In this document: positions 45,015 to 53,630 of the stretch, one piece after another
How the letters are laid out: each line of letters starts with the position of its first letter
Position numbering within the stretch: position 1 is the stretch's first letter
Origin: Clarireedia homoeocarpa
Taxonomy: Eukaryota; Ascomycota; Leotiomycetes; Helotiales; Rutstroemiaceae
Length of the DNA: 53,630 nt
Assembly (NCBI GenBank): GCA_001465935.1
Contig: LNKV01000077.1
Coordinates: 64,618-118,247, forward strand
Reading direction: 5' to 3'
The notes under the pieces: generated by a model
Told to the model about the DNA's origin: nothing
Seen by the model: the letters and a program-made list of their open reading frames with translations, nothing else
Databases searched by the model: none
Made by a program: the position numbers and the translations under genes

Positions 45015-46720
45015 CCGGTAAAGATTATGGCTCCGTAAATGATCGCGAGAGATGATGAGTTTCCAAGTCTTGAGAAAGTCTGGCATCCTCTGGAAGCAGC
45101 TGGACTTCAGAGTCGAAATCAGAAGGGTGTTTGTCGATGACAAAGCGGATCCTGTCCAGGTGCTTTGGTATCTATATGTCGTAGATATTCTTCGTGAACT
45201 TATATGCTGTCCACTTCTCTTTGGCTTTCAGTCCTGTAAAAGAGAAGTTGTGGATAGTATAACGAAAAAAGGTAGTATCTTTTCCCTTGATCACAAGATA
45301 ATAGCCGTAAATCCTTACTGGCTGGTGGTTGTGGGAGATAGAGAAGGCCAGGATTTTTCGGTGGAGCTCTTGTTCGCGATTTACGAGCCGGGAAAGCTCG
45401 GCAATTGCTCTGACTGTAAGGGGGTTTATGCCGTAAGCATTTTGCCGGTCTGCGACGTTAAGTGCTGTAGCGCTGTACTTTACTTCGCATGCCAGGGACG
45501 GGAAGTACATGTAGAACATAGCTATAAAGAAGGATAGATCTCCACGAAGGAAGTCGCCAATAAAAGGCTGAAGCTTGTCAAGTTGGTCCTCAGTGAACGT
45601 TATTCATTTGAATCCTACTGAATAGTCGGGTTGTGGATGATGTTAGGTTACGGGAATAGTATTATTCCTGCCTTCATTGACGGATTCGATCAGACATTCA
45701 AGATGCTCAAAATCAAAGTCAGCAAGTTCTTCCGCGGAAGGAACTATGAGTCGACTAATATCTTGGATAACCTTGGCCTCGTTTCTATTTTGAATCTCCG
45801 GCAGGTCGATTTGAATATGTTATCGGAGAAACGCGAAACATCTGGAATATCCTGGTTTTCTTCAAGCAAGTTTCGACAGAGATCTTTGCTGTTCTGGGTA
45901 GGGCCTTCTCGGTCCTTATACATGAAACTGCCCTTGGTTTCTAAGAGGGTTGGATAACGCTCGTCCGTATATTGTGCACTTTTCTCCTCTCTTGGCTTCT
46001 GATCGCTGGGTGTGATGGAGCTAGCTGTGAGTGAATCTGATTCCGATAGTTTGCGGCGGAGGGAAGGTGTCGGTTTACTCCTTGCCGGCAGACGACTGAT
46101 TGTGTTGCCCGGCTCAAAGTATTCCTTAGGTCAAGTTTGTTGCCTCCGCCAATAATCGATGGGATCGAGTGGCGTCTCGCCGCCTCAAACCGATGTTCCT
46201 TCACCAGTCTGTGTCTCGAGGGCGAAGTCTGCAGGATATGTCCGTAGTCGCTTTCGAAGGGGAGCGTTGTCGACGAGAGGATGTTCGACTTTACAGGTTC
46301 ACTTTCGATGTATGGATTGTGGAGCAGTCAACAGGCCCTACAGAAGCTTAGCTGGAGTTGATCTGTAGCGGAGCGGGACAAAATTGACATACTTCTCTAT
46401 ACAGAGTGTTACTCGCTGGGAGAGAATGTTGGCGCTTGACCTGCTCGCTACACTCTGGGTTCAGACGTGCGCTTCTACGAACAGGTCTCTGTGTGTTTGC
46501 TTTGCTGACACCTTGAGGATGTCTCCCTACTGACAAGTCGGTGGCGGGCATTTGGTTGTGGAATCAGCAAAGGTGCACTGTTCTGTATAGATCGTTGCCG
46601 CCTGTCCTTCCGGGCAACTAGTTTTTTGCGATATCTGGCCATTCGATTGGTATTTGCGGGGGGGAGAAAGATATCTTGGTGTTGCCGACGCATTTGAAGC
46701 TAGTGGAAGGATGCAGGAGG
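45015..46720 (-). pseudogene. DUF7924-type protein pseudogene with RIP-like stops
   Basis: Reverse-strand sequence follows the DUF7924 fungal family in order: LLIPQPNARHRLVSRETSS; DPIDYWRRQQT-stop-PKEYFEPGN; PSLRRKLSESDSLTASSI; YPTLLETKGSFMYKD; IQNRNEAKVIQDISRLIVPS; QPDYSVGFK-stop-ITFTEDQL; FYMYFPSLACEVKYSATALN; ADRQNAYGINPLTVRAIAEL; ILAFSISHNHQPVRIYGYY; KEKWTAYKFTKNIYDI-stop-IPKHL; EDARLSQDLETHHLS. Stops lie at about 46131 (TGA for Trp), 45643 (TAA), 45604 (TGA for Arg) and 45172 (TAG for Trp), and there is a frameshift near 45800. Three of the four stops are C:G-to-T:A changes, as repeat-induced point mutation makes. The family's role is unknown. Confidence 0.7.
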
Positions 46721-47407
46721 TGGGAACTTCGTCGAGTGGGCCGAAAGTCTTGGAGGATACGAATGCGAAAACTAGCACGTATTGGGCATAGCTTAAAAGT
46801 GTGCTTGGCACGTGCTTGGTAATGATGACTCGTTTAGCCTCAGCCTCAAACGTGAGTTCGCAGCTGGACTGGGCCGAATATAGCCGGGAGAGAAGAGGAC
46901 AAAGAACCAGTAGTTTACAAAGTCGTTTCTTGGTGGTCTTAGGTGGTTCGGTCTTGGGACCTCGGATTTCATGTGATCAAGATGACAATGGTCATGTGAT
47001 AGTATAGTAGTGGGTTGACCAGCAAGGCATCGCATCATGGGATTGCAACCTTAGCACATTTAGAATCCTTACTGTACTGTGTACTGCATATGACCAAGAT
47101 AGGGCTGCAGCTGCATATTAGATAACCCCAATCCTGAGGCACGACTCCGGTTAGAGGTGTTAGGTAAGCTCATTCCAGTGGGCACTATCGCCTTTTTGTC
47201 GTAGCTGCAGCCGGCCACCAAGTACGTACTATGTATGTACATAGTACTTCGTAACAAAGGTCGGGTTGTGCTGTATATGGTACTTCGTAACGAAGCTCGG
47301 GTTGTATACATATTGGGAAACCCAGCCCGATGGGTAGGGCCCGCCCCGTGCCCCCTTTACTGGGTTTCCGCTGCAGCCTAATTTCAAGTGGTACGTACAT
47401 ACTTGTA
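46721..47407. other. relic and repeat region left of the MITE
   Basis: No supported gene. Two imperfect copies of GTACTTCGTAAC-x-AAG-x-TCGGGTTGT occur near 47243 and 47279. A 10-base inverted repeat GGAAACCCAG/CTGGGTTTCC (47316-47325 and 47360-47369) encloses a GC-rich loop. Confidence 0.5.
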
Positions 47408-47669
47408 TACTATGTACTCTCCCCTCCCAAGAACAAATGTTATTTGGTGGGTTTTGCCACAGAGGGTATAAACAGGGGGGTTTAACCACTCAAAATTGAA
47501 GGTTTTGTATCCATCATTGACTAAGATCCCTTCCTCGGTTTCTCCGAGGTATCTTCGATGTAAAAAGGACTATTTTGAGTGGTTAAAACCCTCTGTTTGC
47601 ATCCTGGTTACTTCAGTAGTAAAAATCCACTTTTTAACATTTGTTCTTGGGAGGGGAGAGTACTATGTA
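47408..47669. mobile_element. 244-bp MITE with 26-bp TIRs and 9-bp target duplication
   Basis: The element spans 47417-47660. Its first 26 bases (starting CTCTCCCCTCCCAAGAACAA) are a perfect reverse complement of its last 26. It is flanked by identical TACTATGTA at 47408-47416 and 47661-47669, a 9-bp target-site duplication. The arms continue as an imperfect palindrome (AACCACTCAAAA on the left, TTTTGAGTGGTT on the right) to a central hairpin CCTCGG/CCGAGG. There is no coding capacity. A 9-bp duplication suggests mobilisation by a Mutator-like transposase; hAT elements usually give 8. Confidence 0.88.
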
Positions 47670-50582
47670 CATTGAGACCAAGTACCCACGTGGGACTGTG
47701 GTACACTAACCATCTATTAATATGGTAATATGGGTCACTACCCATCTGTCAGTTCTAATAGAACTATGGGTCATACACGGGCACGTACTGTACCCGAGAA
47801 AACCGTTAGTTCTATATTCTAAAATTCTTAACTGAACTTATCTAGAATTTACCCAAGTACATGTACTTCGACATGTACTTCGTAAGTAACTAACTCCAAA
47901 GGCTATTCGGGATTCATTATTAACTTAGCCGATTCTTAGTAATTTGCGGTAATTCGCTGCTAACTTATCTAAGATATTATCTATAAGTCACCAGAGTGTT
48001 GAGAATAGTCTCTGTAATACGATTTGCTCCAAAGAAAATTGTCAAAATTGTCCGAATATTCTTGTAATAAACTTTCAGCCCTGAATAGCCTCGACGTGAA
48101 ACGAAAAGACCGCAGCCTTGCCACCCTGGTTTCTGCTGGGCGGTACGTATGGAGTTCTAGTGGCTTGATATTGGTATGATAAAGGCTTAGATGGATGTTA
48201 TACGTGCCGTGCAGGTGAGCGGCTTGCTTATACGGTGAAAGTGGAGAGGTGGATCAAATCCTATCATCCGCGTCTAAGCTTTGTCTTACCTGACAAGTAA
48301 AACAACCAATCGAAAGACTCGATTCATCAAGAAACAGAGCTAAGCTGAGAACCTCGTCGCACCGTTTACAGGGCTGAATGTCTTAGTGGATGAGACAATC
48401 GATTTCCCCCAAGAGTCACCACGAGCCGCATTAGTTCCGCTGTTCCGCTGTTCCGCTGTTGCAACCAAGAAAGTTCCGTTCCTTGCAGGTTCTTCAACGC
48501 TGACGAGGCCAGTGGAGACGCAACTCTCTACCCTTACGTGATGCTGGCTACGAGCCAAAGAGAATACACAACGACCTTCATTCGACGGATACGATTTTCA
48601 ACGATACGATTGCGTCGCGCAAGAGAAGACGGATTCTTTTTGTACGCCACCCAGGTTTCAGCAGGGCGACAGCGGCTAGCATACTCTATGTATATACACT
48701 TGGATATGCTGTGATGTGGAACAGTTGGCACATTACCCCGATCTGTCACACATTATCCCGATCTTACACACACTTACACAGCCCTACTTGGCGAGGATAC
48801 TCGAATCTTATCTATCTACTCCCTCCTGCGCATCGAATTCAACCTGGGGCTCGAAGCACTTCAGCCGACAAAGGTACAGAAGGAGTACTAGACTGGTCGG
48901 AGGAGCAGATGACAGTAAAGCGGCAACAGATAAATAATTTTGGTCCCTAACCGGTGTGGACCCCGCCTCAGAACTAGCGTATGCTTAATCAACGTTCTAT
49001 GGTCTATAGAGGAGCTAAAATACTGTGGGATGAGAGACCCCCGACTACCTGTTCTTACTGTACGACCCTATGCCCCTCGGGACGTCTGGGAGTGCAGGGT
49101 GCTCCCCCGGTCGCAAATAACCATCAACTCAACGCTGACTAGGTTCATAACCGTATATCACCGTTAACGGTATATTGCACCGAATAAGCGTATAGTGCTT
49201 ACTCTGTTCTCTGTTTATGGCACTTGACTTCTTCACCATGCATCTTTAGTTCTAAATGCGACGAAGCTATGCACCGTGGGTTATGCAGGATATTTCGCAT
49301 TGATGTACCATGTCTTTGGTAGATTAGAGGGCTGTTTTAAACGTGGAAAACACGTTGCTGCTACTCCACTTCTTTCTACGTCGGTATTTTGTCTTATCTA
49401 TCGTTATCTCGTTTCTTGTTTGTCGTAAAGAGTGGGATAAAGGAATCTCGATTACGTTAGCGTTATTGAACCACAGGGTATCTGCTCCATCCCTATGTAT
49501 TCGCGAACACGTTGTCGTCGTCACACTACAGTCTAACTTTTCTGGGTTTTTTTCTTCCCTTTTTTTCCTTTTTTTCCTTTTTTTCCTTTTTCCTCTCTTT
49601 CCTCAGCACAGTTGGACTTCAAAACAGTGAAAAGACGTTAGAGGAAAGCTCTTAGAGTAGTATTTTGGATGCGGAGGGGATACATAACGACCGGAATAAC
49701 ACTGGAAGTCATTCTGAGGGGTCTTCAGGGACGCGACTTCAAAGCCACACTTCTATGGCGGCTTATAGAGTACCGGGGGGTTGACAACTCCGGATACCGA
49801 GTGAGAGAAAGAATAACTGGGGCTTAACAAACCCCACCCAAACAGGTTCCCAAGTACTTGGAGCTCATCTGCAAGCTGCAAGGCACTGCGCTTCAGCACA
49901 CCACATGTCAAGCCTTTTCCACGTGGCGCTAGAAGCCGATCAAAATAGTTATCCAAGGTTGTCGAGCATTAGTCTAATGCTAGCTACAGACCTCCCTGTC
50001 CGGAGGAACCGAATAATGTTCATGTTCACAATCAATATCAAAATTGTGGATACTGTCTTATGCTTCAAGGCACTTCTGGAAACGAATCAGCAACGAGGCA
50101 GCCTAGCCTTCGCTTCGTCGTTACCATTTCTGGTCTACATGGGATACGCGCATGTTCGGTCAACTCGCATTGATTGTAACCTGGCTTGGTGGTAAACTAA
50201 GCATTGCCGATAGAAGTAGAGTGGAACTGAGGGATGACTATGTCTGCGCCGCACGTTATATTACAATCAGCAGGGTATCACACAACGGTTAACCTCCTCA
50301 TCACCTCCAGATACGAGAAATGTGAGGCTTTCAACTCCGGAGTTTGACTCAACAATGGAGATGCCGGAAGACAGTCAACGTCAGGAAATTTAAGGAAAAC
50401 GGTCTGAGATGGGAGTGACGAGCAGGTTCAGGAAATCTATAAGAGTAAGAGAAATCCTCACTATCAATCATCATCCTTATCCTCATCATCCTCACGCAGT
50501 ATCATCTCCACTGCCTTCTCGATCACCTCTCATCATCTCTTCTGAATACTCTCTGTGTACCTTTCTCTTCCGATATTTCAAG
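47670..50582. other. 2.9 kb gene-free stretch upstream of the GMC gene
   Basis: Short open frames only, none with a family motif. It includes a TTTTTTCC-type tandem tract (about 49548-49590) and three copies of TTCCGCTG (about 48437-48460). The last 150 bases before 50583 form a C/T/A-rich leader typical of a highly expressed fungal gene. Confidence 0.45.
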
Positions 50583-52544
50583 ATGTTTGGCAAAGACTTC
50601 AAATCTTCTGGCCTCAAAGCTGCTTTGGTGGCATCTATCTTGTCTCAGGTCAAAGCTGGTCCAATCGATGGTGCTGCTCATCTTAAGGCTAGATCTCTCT
50701 TGGGCAATTCCTTCGGTGTTCCTGGACGCAACGCTACCTACGACTATGTGATCGTTGGTGGTGGTAATGCTGGTCTTACAGTTGCCTACCGACTAGTCGA
50801 GCAGCAAGCTGGTACTGTAGCGGTCGTTGAGGCCGGTACCTTTTATGAAATCAGCAACGGAAACATTTCTCAGGTCCCAGCTACTGATGCTGTATTCGCC
50901 GGTAAAGGTGCTACTGATTGGCAACCTCAAATCGATTGGGGTTATCAGACTACTCCCCAAGCAGGAGCTTTCAACACCTCTCTTCACTACGCTCGTGGGA
51001 AAACATTGGGTGGTTGCTCTGCTAGAAACTTTATGGTCTATCAACGCAGTACCAACGGGTGTCAACAAATATGGGCTGACACAGTCGGTGACGATAGTTG
51101 GACCTTCGAAAACCTTCTTCCATACTATAAGAAGAGTGCCAATTTCACTGAACCAAATATGGAGATCCGCTTCGCTAACTCAACTCCTTCCTTCGATGCT
51201 ATATCTGCTGCCAACGAAGTTGCTACTGGTCCTCTCTCTGTCTCATGGTCCCACTATGCCCAAGCTTTTGGTACCTGGGCTACAGAAGGCCTTAAGCAAA
51301 TCGGTATCGATATTATCCCAAATTTCTTGAGCGGTAACCTTATTGGCCAGTCTTATCCGACTTTCAATATCGACCCTGAGACTCAGACTCGTGACTCTTC
51401 TGAGACCTCTTTTCTCCGTGCTGGTATGAGTAACCCCGACCTGAAGGTTTATACTCTCTCTATGGCTAAGCAAATTCTGTTCGACGAGAGCAAGACTGCT
51501 ACTGGTGTTCTTCTTGAGACTGGAGGTATGCCATTCACCTTGTCTGCAAATAAAGAAGTTATCCTCAGTGCTGGTGTTATCGGTTCTCCACAACTTCTTT
51601 TAGCATCTGGTATTGGCCCTGCAGCTGAATTAGCTGCTTTGGATATCCCAGTCATTGCCGATCTCCCGGGTGTTGGCCAAAATATGCAAGATCATATTTT
51701 CACAGGCATTGGTTACCGTGTCAATGGTCTTAGTTTATCTGCTCTTAATAACCCAGAATACGCCGCATCCCAAGCTGAATTATACCACCAGACCCCGGCT
51801 TCCGGTATGTACTCTAGCCCTGCTACCGATGTTTTGGGATGGGAAAAGATCCCTGCTTCTCTCCGAAGTGGGTGGAGCAATGAAACCCAGTCTGCGTTAG
51901 CCGCTTATCCAGCCGATTGGCCCGAAGTTGAGTACCTCGCTATCTCTGCTTTCTTGGGTCCTCAAATCATCGAAGGTACCGACCCCCGCGATGGATACAA
52001 CTACGCAACTATGGCTATTTCATTAGTTGCCCCCCGTTCCCGAGGAAGCGTTAAGATTATTTCCAAAGACACCAATATCGCACCTCTTATCGACCCTGGT
52101 TTCCTAACGGTCCAATCTGATATTGATGTTATGATTGCAGCTGTTAAACGTGTCCGCCAATTCTATGCAACAGATGCTATGCAAAGCTTTGTCATCGGTG
52201 ATGAATATTACCCCGGAAACAATGTTACTACAGATGCCGAGATCGAAGCCTTCGTCCGTGAGAGCTTCAATACTATTTGGCACGCAACTTCCACCTGCTC
52301 TATGGGCAAGCCTAATGATACTCTGGCTGTTGTCGATAATAAAGCCCGTGTCTATGGTGTTTCTAACCTTCGTGTTGTTGATGCTGCCGCTTTCCCCCTC
52401 CTCCCACCTGGACACCCTATGTCTACAGTCTGTAAGTATTATCCATCTAAATACCTTTTAAACATTCACTTGTATCAACTGCTAATTTCGCAAACAGATG
52501 CCTTTGCTGAGAAAATCACATGCGACATAAGTGGCAACTGTTAA
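50583..52544 (+). CDS. secreted GMC-family FAD oxidoreductase
   Basis: Glucose-methanol-choline oxidoreductase, probably an extracellular glucose oxidase, glucose dehydrogenase or aryl-alcohol oxidase type enzyme. Two exons join in phase: 50583-52431 and 52498-52544, 631 residues. A signal peptide covers about 1-25 (KAALVASILSQVKAG). The FAD-binding YDYVIVGGGNAGLTVAYRL starts near 53, and the GMC signatures ARGKTLGGCSARNFMVYQR and GVIGSPQLLLASGIGP are both present. The active-site pair is His567 (WHATSTCSMG) and His611 (PPGHPMSTVY). Several Asn-x-Ser/Thr sites fit secretion. I start at 50583 because the open frame upstream is untranslated-leader-like and would bury the signal peptide. The 66-base intron near the 3' end is a multiple of three with no stop, so retention would insert 22 residues. 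Confidence 0.93.
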   Translation: MFGKDFKSSGLKAALVASILSQVKAGPIDGAAHLKARSLLGNSFGVPGRNATYDYVIVGGGNAGLTVAYRLVEQQAGTVAVVEAGTFYEISNGNISQVPATDAVFAGKGATDWQPQIDWGYQTTPQAGAFNTSLHYARGKTLGGCSARNFMVYQRSTNGCQQIWADTVGDDSWTFENLLPYYKKSANFTEPNMEIRFANSTPSFDAISAANEVATGPLSVSWSHYAQAFGTWATEGLKQIGIDIIPNFLSGNLIGQSYPTFNIDPETQTRDSSETSFLRAGMSNPDLKVYTLSMAKQILFDESKTATGVLLETGGMPFTLSANKEVILSAGVIGSPQLLLASGIGPAAELAALDIPVIADLPGVGQNMQDHIFTGIGYRVNGLSLSALNNPEYAASQAELYHQTPASGMYSSPATDVLGWEKIPASLRSGWSNETQSALAAYPADWPEVEYLAISAFLGPQIIEGTDPRDGYNYATMAISLVAPRSRGSVKIISKDTNIAPLIDPGFLTVQSDIDVMIAAVKRVRQFYATDAMQSFVIGDEYYPGNNVTTDAEIEAFVRESFNTIWHATSTCSMGKPNDTLAVVDNKARVYGVSNLRVVDAAAFPLLPPGHPMSTVCKYYPSKYLLNIHLYQLLISQTDAFAEKITCDISGNC

Positions 52545-53145
52545 GCTGCTGAGTCGCGGAATTCTCTTGGGTGAATCCCAATCTACAGCTTACGAGCCCT
52601 CACCTCTTAAAATAGAAATAGACGATTCTACAGAATTCTTGACACTTCTTCGATTTCCTAATTGGCGGTTCTTATACAGTCATGTTATAGCAAAAACTCT
52701 GTATAGGGGCAATATCTTTTTTCATTCAAATTTATATCTCTCTTATTTCTTTTGTCAGAACATTATACTCTGGAGCTTTTATAGAATATTCTGTGTTATA
52801 TAGCTCGCGAGAGTATGCAATCTAAAGTCGTTTCATATATGATTTCAGTGCTATATGATATTTGCGTAACTCTGTATTTCTGTGAATATATATCTTCCTA
52901 CTCTCTCTAATGTAGAAAATAAGTGACACTTCAAGGTATAGCCTACCTAGTCAAATCTTTATAGTACCAATATTTAAATTGAATTGAAATATAGACTAAT
53001 ATAATAGCATATCCGAAATAATTAAACATTCTTTTTTTAATTTTTTAATTTTAATTTTTTTATATCCTTAGATTTAATATTGAAAAATCGAGGAAGTTAC
53101 TTGATAATTCAGTATAGATAGAAATAACGTTGAAAAGTTGAGGAT
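52545..53145. other. AT-rich 3' flank of the GMC gene
   Basis: Very AT-rich, with runs of T and A around 53030-53065. No gene-like frame. Confidence 0.5.
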
Positions 53146-53201
53146 GTAGTCTGTGCCCTGAAGTGTAGTCTGTGCCCTGAAGTGTAGTCTGTGCCCTGCA
53201 G
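53146..53201. repeat. 19-bp tandem repeat, three copies
   Basis: Unit GTAGTCTGTGCCCTGAAGT repeated at 53146, 53165 and 53184, the last copy ending CTGCAGT. Confidence 0.92.
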
Positions 53202-53630
53202 TCGCGCAGCTGTATTTCTGAATACCTGACAGGCCCATTCGGCAGCTTTGAGGTTACAACAAAGTTGAGATTTCGCAGGGAATAAGGGCAAAGGTGGGCT
53301 TTGGTTTGACCAGTAGGGATCTAAGTACATAGGATACCAAGTCATAGATATGAAAATTGCAAAAAGGGACTTGTAGTGTTTATGTTGGCGGAAGCAGCCG
53401 AGATCTACCACTCTCAAGGGCATTGGTATTAGGGTAGAGAACTGACGATGGTTTCTGCTGTGTCTGCTACTTCGTTATATTATTAAATTCTAACCTATAT
53501 GCTACTTGGTTGATTGATAGAGTGATTTATCATTATTTTATTTATATCCTGTATCGGTCGTTAGGCTGCGGCGTGGGGCCCCATGGGCCGGGTTTTCCAC
53601 TTCTTGTCCCGCCCACTGGGTCCCCATGGG
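53202..53630. other. window end with a GC-rich edge
   Basis: No supported gene. The last 65 bases switch abruptly from AT-rich to GC-rich (GGGGCCCCATGGGCCGGG and a second CCCCATGGG), perhaps the edge of another element cut by the window. Confidence 0.4.

Noticed and set aside
53109..53423. 104-codon leftward open frame at the window end
   Set aside because: Its C-terminal part is made by the 19-bp tandem repeat; no motif elsewhere.

Overview
This window looks like nuclear DNA of a filamentous ascomycete. Genes have short GT-AG introns of about 50-100 bases with TACTAAC/GCTAAC-type branch sites, and the families present (2EXR, UNC93-like MFS, fructosyl-amino-acid-oxidase-like, Tah18, Sip1-like GH36, HET and DUF7924 remnants) are typical of Pezizomycotina. 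The style of proteins and repeats suggests Leotiomycetes (Sclerotiniaceae-like), but that is inference. No tRNA, rRNA or CRISPR was seen.

Layout. (1) 0.5-14.5 kb is an ordinary gene-dense block: a GH36/Sip1-like galactosidase (-), the diflavin reductase Tah18 (-), a two-RRM RNA-binding protein (+), an ArfGAP (+) and a 2EXR protein (+). Most are spliced and all read cleanly. (2) 14.5-20.7 kb is sparse: an orphan 256-aa protein and a tiny Met/Gly-rich secreted protein. (3) 20.7-33.8 kb is accessory and partly decayed. It has an ATP-grasp ligase pseudogene, a cytochrome P450 pseudogene, an aldo/keto reductase fragment, an intact DHDPS-family aldolase, a MITE-like element with 21-bp subterminal repeats, a proline dehydrogenase remnant, an intact UNC93-like transporter with a probable GC-AG intron, and, divergent from it, an intact flavin amine oxidase. 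(4) 33.9-39.2 kb has a small conserved-looking protein, a secreted Kex2-processed protein and an intact tyrosinase. (5) 39-50 kb is a graveyard: a HET C-terminal fragment, broken pieces of a large fungal protein, a DUF7924 pseudogene with C:G-to-T:A type stops, and a 244-bp MITE with 9-bp target duplications. (6) 50.6-52.5 kb carries an intact secreted GMC oxidoreductase, followed by AT-rich DNA and a minisatellite to the window end.

The most interesting part is region 3. Oxidative and ligase genes (ATP-grasp, P450, AKR) that look like a former specialised-metabolite cluster have decayed, while the neighbouring aldolase, transporter and amine oxidase remain open. The intact genes look like amino-acid or amino-sugar catabolism and uptake, possibly the surviving half of an accessory pathway. 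Gene models were spliced by eye with reading phase checked at every junction; no database search was possible.
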